DNA from: Pollenia angustigena
Taxonomy: Eukaryota > Arthropoda > Insecta > Diptera > Polleniidae
Reading direction: 5' to 3'
Length of the DNA stretch: 64,000 nucleotides
NCBI GenBank assembly: GCA_930367215.1
Contig: OV884057.1
Location: forward strand, 103,627,284 to 103,691,283
In this document: positions 1 to 10,597 of the stretch, piece by piece
How the letters are laid out: every line of letters starts with the position of its first letter
How positions within the stretch are numbered: position 1 is the first letter of the stretch
The notes under the pieces: generated by a model
Told to the model about the DNA's origin: nothing
The model's database searches: none
Seen by the model: the letters and a program-made list of their open reading frames with translations, nothing else
Position numbers and translations under genes: made by a program

Positions 1-315
1 AACAATTGTCTACTTTATGTGTATTTGCAATAAAAGAAAAGAAATATTTTTAAATATGGAGGATTTCATGTCAAGTGACCCAATTTTGAAATCGATGTCT
101 TACGATTAGGATGAAATTGGCACCAAGGTTAGTCCTATTGGATAGTAGTTTTTCAACAAGATCGGTTTAAAAGTTTCTGAGTTAGTGTGGGTCAACGTTT
201 GACATTTTGGCCAAACAGGCGTTCTTTCTTATTCATGTAACTTATTACCTATTGGTGTTAGCAAAATTTGTCCCAAGTAGCTTCGATAGCTATTTGATCA
301 ATATTTTGAAAAAAA
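1..315. other. flanking DNA, no gene seen
   Basis: AT-rich sequence with no recognisable coding or repeat structure. It ends where the T-run (poly-A tail of the minus-strand LINE) begins. Confidence 0.5.
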
Positions 316-475
316 AAATTTTTTTTTTTTTTTTTTTTTTAATTTATTTTTATTATTGAATCTTTTTCATCGAAATTTACAATATGTATTCAAATTTTGA
401 TTCTACTTGTTGTTTATTAGTTGTTACCAGAGTAACCACTAACTGCTGTATTCAAATTTTAAAAATGTCTTCTAG

Positions 476-2850
476 TTAGGTTCTTTTTAGCCTCTGGTGA
501 CCTTCGAACTGAAGCAGACCCCGAGCGAGGTAGTTAGGGTGGGCCATTAGTTTATCGATGTAACTTATTGAATATTTTTTAATTTCCTCCTGGATAGTGG
601 GGACGTTTAGATCTCTGTGGATAATATCATTACGTATATACCATGGGGCGCAGACAATTTGTCGTAATATTCTAGACTGTCTTCTTTGAAGCTTTTGGAT
701 GTTAGATGCGCATGCAGTACCCCATAATTGGATGCCATATGTCCATATTGGTTTTATGATGGACTTGTATAAGAGAATTTTGTTGTCTAAGGACAAGTTT
801 GAGTTTCGACCGAAAAGCCAATGTAGTTGAGCTGCTTTAAGTTTCATAGCCGTTATTTTCGCTTCAATATGACGAGGCCAGGTCAAGCGTCTATCTATAT
901 GAATTCCCAAGTACTTAACATGGTTTTCTATCGGAACAGTGATGTTATTTATTTTTACAGCTGGGCACGTTATTCTTCTGAGCGTGAAAGTTAAGTGAGC
1001 ACATTTAGCCGGGTTAACCTTTATTCTCCATTTTTCTAGCCAGGCCCCTAGTTCATTGATGTGGGACTGCAGATTTTGCGATGCGACTTTTGGATCATGG
1101 TGAACGCTAATAAATGCTGTGTCGTCTGCAAATGTAGAGGTATGCGTACTCAGGTTTGTTGGCATATCCGCTGTGTATATTATATATAGAAGCGGTCCTA
1201 ATATGCTGCCTTGGGGGACACCAGCAGTAATTTTCTTGAGGGGGGAGTATTTTTCTTGCAACCTTACTATGAATGTTCTGCCTGTTAGATAACTCTCCAG
1301 AAGCTTGTGAGTGTTTTGAGGAAGCATTCGTGTTATTTTGATGAGTAGCCCATCATGCCAAACTTTGTCAAAAGCTTGGGAAATGTCTATAAACAGTGCT
1401 GAGCAGTATTGCTTTTTCTCAAACGCCGATCTAATAAGGGTGACAATTCTATGCACTTGTTCTATTGTACCATGTTTCGCTCTGAATCCGAACTGGTGAT
1501 CCGGGATGATGTCGTGTTCATTTAGATGAGGAGTTATACTTAAAACGAATATTTTTTCGAAAAGCTTCGATAGGATTGACAATAAGCTTATCGGTCTGTA
1601 CGACGCAACCTGGCTAGCATCTTTTCCTGGCTTGGGAATCATAACAATTATAGACCTCTTCCATGAGGATGGGAAGTATCCGACTCTTAATATAGCGTTA
1701 AAAATGAGCAGCAAGATTCTGGAAGCAGACGATGGTAGGTTTCTTATCATTGACCCTGTGATGCGGTCAGGTCCGGGAGATTTTCTAATATTCACTTTTT
1801 CTATTGCAGATTTTACTTGAGTTATGTTAAATTTTAATGGATGGTTTACCTTATCAGGAATGATTGGACGACAGGAACAAGTATGTGCATCATGTGGCGT
1901 GAAAACTTTCTCAAGGTGGCCCGCGAAAGCGTTTAATTTTTCATGTGTGTTTTTGGCCCAAGTGCGGTTTTCCAGTCTTAATGGAGATTCTTGGGTTATA
2001 GGGCATTTCATATGCCGTACAGCCTTCCATAAGCTATAATTGGAGTTTTTTGTGGCGTCTAGGCTGTTTAGACAGCCTTCTATTGCGGACTCGTGGTTCT
2101 GTCTCAATTTGTTGCGAAGTGTGGTCAGGCATAGTTGTAGTTGGGCCTTAGTGGTTGGGGAACGACTGTTTTGCCATTGTCTTCTTAACTTCCTTTTTTC
2201 TCTGATAAGGGTCTCTATATCCGTCGATGTATTGTAAGGAGCACGTTTAATTGTCCGCTTGATTGGGGTTGCATTTCTTGCTGCAGTATCCAAGACTTCT
2301 GTAAATCGGTCGACAGCTATTTGGATGTCAGATGAATTTTTTAGGGGAATGCACTGTGATAGGTGAGAGCTCACATACATTTTATACTTTAACCAATTTG
2401 TGTTTCTGTTTGGATAGGAAATTAAGTTTGCAGCTGCAGCGTCAGAGTTACCTTTTAAAATGAGGATTGAAGGTGAATGATCAGACGAAAGATCATAGGA
2501 GGAACTAACTAGTACCTGATCGCGCTTGATGTTTTTAATTACAGCAAAGTCAATAAGGTCTGGTAGCTTATTGAAGTCGGTTGGCCAATAGGTAGGCTCA
2601 CCACTCGATACCACATCAAAATTATTTGCAGTTACGGTATTGTATAGCTGATTACCTCTAGGACTAATAAGTCTGGAGCCCCAATATGTATGTTTAGCGT
2701 TGTAGTCGCCAGCAGCAATGAATTTCCGGCCCAATGTGGAGAAGAACTTGAGAAATTTATCGTTTACAATTTTGTGCCTCGGGGGACAATAAACGGATGT
2801 TAACGTTAGATTGAAATCAGTAAGAAAGAAATTGGCAACACTTGCGGTTA
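476..2850 (-). pseudogene. Jockey ORF2: C-terminal endonuclease plus reverse transcriptase
   Basis: An open frame of about 790 codons, uninterrupted from the nested-insertion junction (a stop lies at 2855-2857) to the stop at 476. It starts inside the apurinic-type endonuclease with YCPPRH, followed by GDYNAKH and SDHSP, then the reverse transcriptase: the MIPKPGK/SYRPISLL block, QFGF, SQAFD, AGVPQGSILGP (genome near 1225) and the catalytic FADD (near 1131). The C-terminal tail ends in RLKRT. The polymerase half looks intact, but the protein cannot be made whole because the first endonuclease segment lies beyond the insertion. In Jockey elements ORF2 nicks the target and primes reverse transcription of the element RNA. 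Confidence 0.9.
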
Positions 2851-2984
2851 AAAGTCAAATTTTGATTCTCTCCATATTTAGTGAAAAATAAATTAAATTT
2901 TAAAAATATAAAAAAAAACTTATTTATTAGAAGAACTGTAAATTTGAATTTTTAAAATAATAAAGTATCTACAGATAATAAAAT

Positions 2985-3959
2985 ATGCCAAAGTCAAGCA
3001 GAAGAAGTATAAAAAACAAAAAAATAATTTGTGTGCAGTGCAAATTGTGCATTGAAGAAAATGAAGAAAGCATAGAATGTGATAAATGCAACAAAAACTT
3101 TCATGTTGTGTGTACATCTTTGGACAAACGTCAGTTTGAATATTTGCTAAAAAATGAGAGCGAAGAATTTGTATGTCATTTATGTGAGAATAACAACAAC
3201 AATAATTTTTCGGTAAAAGAAGAACTCAATGATATTAAACAAGAGTTAAAAAAATTGGATCAATTGTCTGTTTTAAATGAAACAATGACTTTCATGTCCA
3301 AGCAATTTGATGACTTGATTAGAGGAGTAGCGGAAAATAAGAAAAAAGTGGAGAGTTTACAGAAAGAAAATAAAGAACTTAAAACTGAAGTAAAGATGCT
3401 TAGAGATTCTGTTAAGTTTTTAAATGATCAGAGAGTAAAAAACGATTGTTTGCTGTCTGGAATTGAAGCTAGTGATGGGGAATCGGCTGTTGATGCAGTG
3501 TTAAAATTTACAAAGGAAGTTGGTGTAGAAATAAATGAAGATAGCATTAGTGATGCCTACTTTTTAAAAAATAAAAACCCTGCAAATAAAAAAAAATCTG
3601 TTGTTATTAAACTTAACACCAAAAAGTCGAAAGAAAAACTAATGGCAGTAAAGCCCAAATTAAGAGAAGCAGAAAAAACAAAAAAAATTTATGTAAATGA
3701 TTATTTAGGTCGGGAAACAATGAACCTGTTTAATTATGCAAAATCATTAAAAAAAATCGGATATCGTTCTGTTTATGTTAATGAAGGAAGAGTGTTTACA
3801 AAAATGAGTGAATTGTCAAGGCCTAAATTAATAAGATGTGCTGAGGAAGTTGATGAACTCTTATTAAAGGCAAACACATACCGTGCTAGTACCCAACGTA
3901 CACAAAATATTGTAAACATTCAAGATGAGTCGGATAATTCTTTTATGTCACCATCGTAA
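2985..3959 (+). CDS. LINE ORF1 protein: PHD finger, coiled coil, RNA-binding-like domain (324 aa)
   Basis: An intact 324-codon frame. Residues 16-67 form a PHD-type zinc finger: C16, C19 (or C22), C32, C35, H40, C43, C64, C67. Residues ~75-150 are rich in K, E and L in a heptad-like pattern and should be a coiled coil. Residues ~150-290 resemble the RRM-like and C-terminal domains of LINE ORF1 proteins, beginning near DCLLSGIE and containing the basic block KKKSVVIKLNTKKSKEKL. ORF1 proteins coat the element RNA and act as nucleic-acid chaperones. PHD fingers in such proteins may bind histone tails; that role is an inference here. The ATG at 2985 is the first in frame after the leader. Confidence 0.85.
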   Translation: MPKSSRRSIKNKKIICVQCKLCIEENEESIECDKCNKNFHVVCTSLDKRQFEYLLKNESEEFVCHLCENNNNNNFSVKEELNDIKQELKKLDQLSVLNETMTFMSKQFDDLIRGVAENKKKVESLQKENKELKTEVKMLRDSVKFLNDQRVKNDCLLSGIEASDGESAVDAVLKFTKEVGVEINEDSISDAYFLKNKNPANKKKSVVIKLNTKKSKEKLMAVKPKLREAEKTKKIYVNDYLGRETMNLFNYAKSLKKIGYRSVYVNEGRVFTKMSELSRPKLIRCAEEVDELLLKANTYRASTQRTQNIVNIQDESDNSFMSPS

Positions 3960-4020
3960 TTATATAACTTACATATTTTGATTTCATTTTAATGCATAAA
4001 TTCAATTTTAAATTTTTATT

Positions 4021-6913
4021 ATGATTGCAAACCATTATTTTCATAGTTTAGATGAGTTTAATATAAATTGTAATAATATATCTAATAATAATTTATTAAA
4101 TATCATATCAATTAATATCAGAAGCATATCTTCAATTTTAAAATTTAATAAATTTAAAACATTAATTGCGAAGTTATCGAATCTTCCTGCAGTAATTGCA
4201 GTGCAAGAAACTTGGTTTAAACAGAATATTGTTCAAATATATAACATACCAGGTTATAAAGCTGTTCACTGTTGTAGAGCTGATCATTTTGGTGGAACAT
4301 TGGTATTTGTACATGAAAGTATTAATTTTTCAGTGGAAAGAATTTCAAATCAAAATTTTATTGATTCTCTGGTTTTAAAGTTTTGTGACTTAAGATCTGA
4401 TGCAAAAGAGATTATTTTCATTTCTTTTTATAAATCGCAAAAATGTAATCTAAATGACTTTTTGATATTTATTGAGGACATACTGTCTCTTTATGGCAGG
4501 TACCACTGTATTATGGTTGGTGATGCAAATATCGATTTGTTAAATAAAAAAATGTCTCAGGAACTTATAAATCTTTTGCAAAGTTTTGACTTTAGAAATT
4601 GCCATGACTTGGTCACACGTCAAATTAGTGGTACATCGATTGATCATGTTTATACTAATATGAACAAGCCAATGAATGTTGATTCTATTAATTGCATGAT
4701 TTCGGATCACAATATTATATCATGTGTAGTAGATATCAAATTTAGAAGACCGGACTATAAAATAAAAAAGATTGTTAACTGTGACTATGATAAAGTGGAA
4801 CATATTTTACAAAATAATATGGCAAATTTTATGCATACTGGTGATTCGTCAACTGACACCTCTAATCTTATTTCATCAATTAGAAGTGCTGTTGACTGTT
4901 CCACTGTGGTAACATGTAGAAGGACAAATAATAAAGACAAAATAGCTCCTTGGATAAATGGTAATTTGCAAAAATTAATCATTATTAAGAACAGTCTATT
5001 GACACAAAGAAGAAGGAAACGCAATAATATACTTGAAACAAACTTGAAAAGAATCAGTAAAGTTATAAAAGCAGCTTTGAGGATTTCGATGAATAACTTT
5101 TATGCCAGTAACTTAGAAAACTTAAGTAGTGACCCTAAAAAAACATGGAAATTTGTAAATGAAACTCTGGGGAGGATAGAACAAAGGGAAATTTCTATTG
5201 CTGATAATAATGGAAAATTAATAGAAAACAATGTCCGTAAAGCTGAAGTATTTAATTCTCATTTCCTACAATCAGTAAACACAATAAAGCAGCAAATAGT
5301 TCAATTACCTTCCGATTTCTGTAACGGGTTGAGAACTTTAAGACCGTTTCATAACCGATTTCATCTTAGCTATACCTCTAATGAGGAAGTTAAAGATATA
5401 ATTTCAAGTCTTTTACCTGGAAAAAGTTGTGGTCATGACAATATTTATCCCAAAGTATTTTTACACTGTTCAAGTTGTATTTCACCAAATATTGTGCGTA
5501 TTTTTAATACCATTGTAGATTCGTCAGTATACCCTGATATTTTGAAAATCCATAAAGTAATCCCTATTCCCAAGGAAAGTAAAGCAACAACAGTGGAACA
5601 ATATCGTCCTATTTCGATACTTCCCATTATTGATCAAATCTTTGAACGTATTTTGCACGGACAGATTTTCACTTATTTTATGGAAAACAATTTATTAAAT
5701 GAGTTTCAATATGGCTTTCGAAAGGGTTGTGGCACTGAGGAGGCTATTGTAAATGTGCAAAATTATATTTGTAAAGGATTAGATGAAGGTCATAGTGCAG
5801 TTGCGGGAATATTTTATGATCTTACGAAGGCGTTTGATCTTATAGATCATGAAATATTATTGCAGAAGCTTAAATATTATGGAATTCATGGGAATGAATT
5901 TTTGCTTCTAGAGAGCTACTTAACAAATAGAAGACAATTTGTTCAAGTTAAGGAAAATAGGAGTAATCTGCGTAATGTAGTACATGGAGTTCCTCAGGGA
6001 AGTGTTCTAGGTCCTTTGTTGTTTTCAATATACATCAACGATTTAAAAAATTTAGACTTGACGGGAAAAATGTTTATATACGCTGATGATATTAGTATAT
6101 TTTATCATTACAAATATGAAACTGCATTAAAGCCGTATATGGAAAGAGATGCTTCATTAGTTGCGGAATATGTTCGTATAAATAAGCTATTTTTAAATCC
6201 GGCAAAGACGAAGCTTATAAGATTTAAACCACACTTTGGTTTTAGTAATGATTTTAGTATTTTTGTTGACGGGAATATAGTTCGGGAGGTTTCTTCTGTT
6301 AAATATTTGGGTATATGTTTTCAGGGAAATCTTATGTGGGATCAGCATATTAGGAATCTTAAGGTAAAACTTTCTCCTGCGTTGGGCTTAATGTATAAGT
6401 TTAGAAATAAGTTTGATAAAAAAACCAAGTTTTTTTATTTATCAGGCTTTGATTCAAAGCCATTGTAATTACCTTGCATTAATATATGGATTCAAAAAAA
6501 CTACTGAGTTTAAATCGCTTCAGAGAATGCAGAATAAAGCATTAAAAAGTGTAGCTAATTTGCCTAGCCGGTTTCCAACTGTTAGTTTATACAGGGAGGT
6601 TTTTCCCACTGTCTTGCCAATATATGGACTTTATAAGTTCCAGTTGTTAATGTACATGTTTAAATGTATTAAGTGTATTGGGCATCATACCATACAATTC
6701 ACACGTAATCAGGATACTTTTAATACAAGAAATCGTGATCATTTAAGAATAATCTTTTGCCAATCTGAAACAACTAAACAACGAATTGAGCACTCTGGTT
6801 GTAGAGAATATAACAACTTGCCATATAATATTAAACAAGCCTCCAGCCTATCGCAGTTTAAATTTAACTTAAAAAATTTTTTATCTCAACATATTGATGA
6901 GCTTCTGATATAA
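4021..6913 (+). pseudogene. LINE ORF2 endonuclease-reverse transcriptase with one frameshift
   Basis: Frame 1 runs 4021-6468 (815 codons); the C-terminus continues to the stop at 6913 in another frame. The shift lies in the T-run near 6428-6436 and looks like a single-base indel. Domains: apurinic-type endonuclease at residues ~28-240 (SINIRS, VQETW, GDANID, SDHNIIS); reverse transcriptase at ~440-730 with SYRP-like EQYRPISILP, YGFRKG, LTKAFD, GVPQGSVLGPLLF (~655) and catalytic YADD (~685). The tail after the shift contains a C-terminal segment typical of the CR1/Jockey superfamily. All catalytic motifs are present and only the one frame break is evident, so this copy decayed recently or carries a sequencing error in a homopolymer. 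Confidence 0.85.
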
Positions 6914-7105
6914 CGTTAATTGGTATGTTTGAAATACATATAAATTTGTAAATTAAAATTTATTATAAATATATTGAAATTCTTTTGTTTAAATTTTGCC
7001 AACAAGCCTCTCTAATGCCAATCTGGCGCTGAGGTGAAATTGTAATATTGTTATATTTTATAATAAAATTTGAAAAAAATAAAAAAAAAAAAAAAAAAAA
7101 ATTTA

Positions 7106-7366
7106 TAGATGTGGCCTGGATACAATCTTCTTCGTACTCTGGCAATGGTAAGTGTCTGATGTGTTTGTGCACAATTATGGCTGTGCCACCACAAGCTCGT
7201 CCGCTGGGATGTTTTGTGTCATACGTAAGGTATCCATTTACCCTAAAGCAGTTTTTATGAGTAAAGTGTGTTTCAGAGACAAGAAGTACGTCGATTTCAT
7301 GCCTATGAAGAAAGTTTGCAACTTCGTGTTTATGTTGGGATAACCCGTTTGCATTCCAGAATCATA
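7106..7366 (-). pseudogene. Jockey (J1) ORF2, first endonuclease segment
   Basis: Minus-strand reading from 7366 gives the N-terminus of a Jockey endonuclease: WNANGLSQHK, VLLVSETHF, and GGTAIIVH before EDCIQAT, where the nested LINE cuts in. It continues directly into the 2850-476 segment once the insertion is discounted. A one-base indel separates the likely ATG from the WNANG motif, so this copy was also damaged at its start. Confidence 0.85.
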
Positions 7367-7383
7367 TTTTTAACTATTTCATT

Positions 7384-7605
7384 TTTTGTTGAGTAGAACC
7401 TGCAGGAGCATGTTCTGGTTTCGCATCATTTCCTGAAACATGTTCTGCATAGTGGCCATGAAGTTATTCATAGTTCAGAAGGCATTTGTAGACCTTCCCT
7501 AGGAACATTAGCGTTTGGAGGTTGCTTTGCGTTAGAAGTACTCGGGGGATTTTTCGCATTAGGGTTTCCTTTTAAGACTTGGGCATATGATTGGTTTTGA
7601 TTGTT
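7384..7605 (-). pseudogene. Jockey (J1) ORF1 C-terminus
   Basis: The minus strand reads SYAQVLKGNPNAKNPPSTSN, then, after a frameshift, MNNFMATMQNMFQEMMRNQN and a short tail to a stop just ahead of ORF2. A proline/asparagine-rich stretch followed by a methionine-rich amphipathic helix is usual at the end of Jockey Gag-like proteins. The rest of ORF1 is absent; the sequence changes to poly-T/A-rich DNA at about 7606, taken as the 5' truncation point. Confidence 0.75.
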
Positions 7606-8106
7606 TGTTTGTGAACAAAAAAAAAAATGTTTAAAACTTTTTTTTTTAAATTTGAAATTTTTTTTTTTATATTTTTTTTATCCGAAATGTTTTTTTGCTC
7701 AAAAGAAAGCTTATGTCATTTCCTTTAAGGTAGTTTTGGTCGCTTTTTGGGATGCGAGTGGCTTATGTATAAAAAAAAAATAATTTCTAAGTCTAGACGA
7801 GGGTTTTTAAATTTTTTGAATATGCACTATTTTGATTTTTTTCCTATTTGTGCTTAAGTGTTTCTAAAGCCTTTAAAAAAAAAATATAACATATGCAAAG
7901 AAACTAGACAAATTAACGTTACCGACGGTATGTTACAAACCCAACTTTTATTTTATACCTTCGATACTGTAATGCCCTCAATATGTTTATCCCTAGAAAT
8001 AAAATCACTTTTTTCTGTAGAAATGTTGACAAATAATTATTTTTTTTATTTTTCCTACATATGCTTTAAGAGCTACCTCGCATAGCAAAGAAAATAATTT
8101 TTTTTT
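7606..8106. other. low-complexity AT-rich spacer
   Basis: Runs of A and T with no recognisable coding sequence. It separates the truncated end of J1 from the first piece of the second Jockey element. Confidence 0.5.
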
Positions 8107-8333
8107 ATTTTGAATGCTATTTTACGCCTTGAATACTATCCTCAAAATTGGAAGGTTTCCTTAATTACCATGATACCAAAGCCAGGTAAAAATCATACAA
8201 AAGTTGAGTCTTATAGGCCTATTAGCTTATTATCAAATATGTCAAAGCTGTTTGAGAAATTATTAGTTTCAAAATTAACACCGATTTTAAGTGTAAATAG
8301 ATGTATTCCAAACCATCAGTTCGGATTTAGCCC
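8107..8333 (+). pseudogene. J2 reverse transcriptase, finger-domain piece
   Basis: Encodes NAILRLEYYPQNWKVSLITM, then IPKPGK, a SYRPISLL block and NHQFGF, matching the same stretch of J1 closely. Reading diverges after QFGF, which marks the junction with the Fanzor segment. Fragment only. Confidence 0.85.
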
Positions 8334-10103
8334 TTTCAGACCCACCGTGCACAATTGTGTTAGGTGAATCCGTCGGAGTTAATCCATTTTTATTAAAAAC
8401 GGACAAGTATACATAGTTTTCTTTATATAAGAAGTAACGATACTTGGTAAAAATAAACTTAGTTTCTAAAAAAATTTTCATGTTTTTCTATTTGATTAAT
8501 AATACATTCGCCAAGGTAAAGTATGTTAATTCCAGCGTTGACATCTCGATTCCAGCAAGTACTACAGTTTGGGCAATACTGGTACCTGTGTGAGTATTTT
8601 GATGTTATGTTTTTGCTAAAGCAAATTGCACAGAGTTTTGTAGTTCGAAATTCGTTTAAAAGCAGAATATTGGCTCTCCTTTTCCTCAGTGCTGTAATCA
8701 GTTTTCTGATTGGAGTTCGAACGTAGCCTCTCATCGGCGAGTTTGCAGCGATTTTGGTTGAGCCTATACAAATTAAGGTTTTTTCCTTCATATAGGAACC
8801 AGGCTTGCACCAACGGTGTGGACAGTTTTTTCTACATTAATGCATTTTTTTAACTTAAATTTCGTCACTTTTCTTTGGGAGTATAATTTCTGCTTTTGAT
8901 CGAAAATTGTAAGCTGGTATTTCGTATATGCTTCAAAGTTTTCTGCATACGGCGGAAGTTGTGAATCTTCTATGAAAGTCATCGTATATTTTTTTAATTT
9001 GCATTTACGGGAGTGAAAACCTGACATGCTGTTGTATGTTGTACTCTTTAGTTTTATTGGCTTGCCATTTCTTACACCGCCGTAAATAAGTCTGAGGCCG
9101 GGATCTAAACTAAGTTTATTATCATATGTTTGACTTCTGATTTTCAATAGATTACCACTACAGTCGGATTCATTTTGCTGCACTTGTGTCTTCTTTTTTG
9201 GAGTACTTTCAATTCTTTAAGGTTTTTTCATCGAGAATGACACAGCCACGCCATCCGTCTGTAGTGAATAGTTAAATTTTTTACTTGTAGTTTCTGGTAG
9301 TTTAAAAGTATGTGCGCCATTCGCTATTCCGATCAAAAGTAAGCCAAGCACTTTTATACAACTTCAGCCCGCACAACAGTTAATAGAAAGCGAACGAGTC
9401 ATACTGAATGTGATGAGATCTCTGTCTTAGAATTGGTATTAACGAAAAGTTTTTAAGTTCATTTCCTCATTGTACCGCTGTAAGTTGTAAAATAGTGAGA
9501 TGTCGTTCCAGAATAGTTTTCGATTTTAAATTTTATCTAATTTTTCGCCTTCTCACAATAGTTTATCTTTTAACTGTTGCAGCAATATTTCGTCAGGTTC
9601 CTCTTTACTGTTGGCTTGAAATATAAGCGACGAAGTTCGGTACACCTTTTTCTTGTCTTTCTCGTCTTTGAAAAATCGACACAATCTGCCGTACGCATGC
9701 ATCCATAAATTGTTGTGAAATAAAATTTCGTATTAATTGGCGGCTGCCGTAAAAAACTGGGCCGATATGAGCTGTCGTACAGAGGTAACTTATTGCGCAA
9801 TTCCTCATACTGAGCATTGAGAACGTATTGCGGCTTCTTCTTCATTAGTGGGTAGTAGAATGATTGAAATTTTATAGGCTCGAAATTTCTATTTTTCCAC
9901 CGTTTCATCAAAGAGAAATAAATGTATCTCGAAACTTCGACTACAAGAGCGGACATCTCTTGCACGTCGAGCTGTATCTTCTCGAAAACCGCTTCATTTT
10001 TACATGTACTTCTGAGTGCTCTTTTAAAGAAGACTGTTTCTGTTTCTTCCGCAGCAGGAGAGGATACAACCTTCCGCTTCGACATCTAGCGGACAATGGG
10101 TAA
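8334..10103 (-). mobile_element. Fanzor-bearing segment (possible IS607-like element)
   Basis: About 1.77 kb of non-Jockey DNA between two J2 pieces, almost filled by a minus-strand Fanzor/TnpB-type gene (start at 10085, only ~20 bp from the right junction). I find no terminal inverted repeats and no target duplication at either junction. That agrees with IS607-type elements, which lack both and are known carriers of eukaryotic Fanzor2, but it could also reflect deletion: roughly 345 bp of the surrounding RT is missing. The ~125 bp between the gene's 3' end and the left junction is where TnpB/Fanzor elements place their guide-RNA segment. Confidence 0.6.
8459..10085 (-). pseudogene. Fanzor (eukaryotic TnpB-like RNA-guided nuclease), decayed
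   Basis: The minus strand holds, in order, an N-terminal part from the ATG at 10085 (171 codons, basic, containing WKNRNFEPIKF); a broken middle with the TnpB-typical block NYSLQTDGVAVSFSM near 9240-9285; the RuvC-I motif LDPGLRLIYGGV (Asp at 9103-9105); and, after a frameshift near 8790, RuvC-II NEFRTT (Glu at 8651-8653), a zinc ribbon CAIC...CPNC, and RuvC-III NRDVNAGINI (Asp at 8543-8545). This order and spacing are those of TnpB/Fanzor nucleases, which cut DNA using a guide RNA made from the element's own end. All three catalytic acidic residues remain. Several stops and at least two frameshifts show the copy is dead. The DPG, TDG and RDVNA motifs in order make other RuvC nucleases unlikely. 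Confidence 0.85.
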
Positions 10104-10597
10104 CGAAGGATAATTTCTCGCTGGAGTCCCACAAGGCAGCATCCTAGGCCCTCCATTGTACTTAATTTATACTTCGGACATGCCAACAAGCAACTACACC
10201 CAAACTTCAACATTTGCAGACGATACAGCTTTTCTAAGCGCCCACGAAAACCGTTATGAAGCATCTCGTTACTTACAGGATCATATATTTCAACTAGAAA
10301 TATGGTTAAAACAATGGAGGATAAAGGTCAATGAGCAAAAATGCGTACATATAACATTCACCTTGCGCCGGGAATCTTGCCACCCTATTACAATCAATAA
10401 TCAAATAATTCCTCAACATTCGCATGTAAAATATCTCGGTATACATCTGGATCGGCGATTAACGTTGAAATGCCATATAGAGGCGAAATTAACTCAAATG
10501 AAACTAAAATCCATTCAAATTCATTGGCTTATTGGAAGAAATTCTGTCCTTAGTCTCGATTGCAAGCTTCTACTTTACAACTCTATCTTAAAGCACC
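10104..10597 (+). pseudogene. J2 reverse transcriptase, palm-domain piece
   Basis: Begins with GVPQGSILGP and carries TFADDTAF, the catalytic aspartates of the Jockey RT, then WLKQWRIKVNEQKC and VKYLGIHLDRRLT. It stops at YNSILK, where the inverted ORF1 piece begins. A one-base irregularity lies just before the AGV motif. Close to J1 in sequence, but a distinct copy. Confidence 0.85.

Larger units (their letters stand above)
2852..7105 (+). mobile_element. LINE (C1) with PHD-finger ORF1, inserted in J1 (CR1/Jockey superfamily)
   Basis: A nearly full-length non-LTR retrotransposon: ~130-bp 5' leader, ORF1 (2985-3959), 61-bp spacer, ORF2 (4021-6913, one frameshift), ~170-bp 3' UTR with AATAAA-like signals, and a poly-A run at about 7076-7100. 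The flanking sequence on both sides is the J1 endonuclease, so this copy inserted into J1 and is younger. Base composition is clearly more AT-rich than J1. No convincing target duplication was found beyond 3 bp, so a few bases at the junction may have been lost. The PHD-type ORF1 and YADD reverse transcriptase fit the CR1/Jockey superfamily; I cannot give the exact clade. Confidence 0.85.
316..7605 (-). mobile_element. Jockey-clade LINE (J1), 5'-truncated, split by a nested LINE
   Basis: A non-LTR retrotransposon reading right to left. From its 5' side: the last part of ORF1 (7605-7384), the start of the ORF2 endonuclease (7366-7106), then after a 4.2-kb foreign LINE (2852-7105) the rest of the endonuclease and the reverse transcriptase (2850-476), a 3' UTR, and a poly-A tail seen as the T-run at about 318-340. 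AATAAA-like signals sit just before the tail. Most of ORF1 is missing, as expected for a 5'-truncated LINE copy. I could not identify a target-site duplication. Jockey assignment rests on the FADD catalytic box, the YCPPRH endonuclease motif and the order ORF1-ORF2. Confidence 0.85.

Noticed and set aside
1632..2237. Three plus-strand frames of 62-71 codons
   Set aside because: Antisense shadows of the J1 reverse transcriptase.
8334..10103. Terminal inverted repeats for the Fanzor segment (CCCTTTCAGACCCACC at the left)
   Set aside because: The right junction does not contain the complement; I could not support a TIR element.
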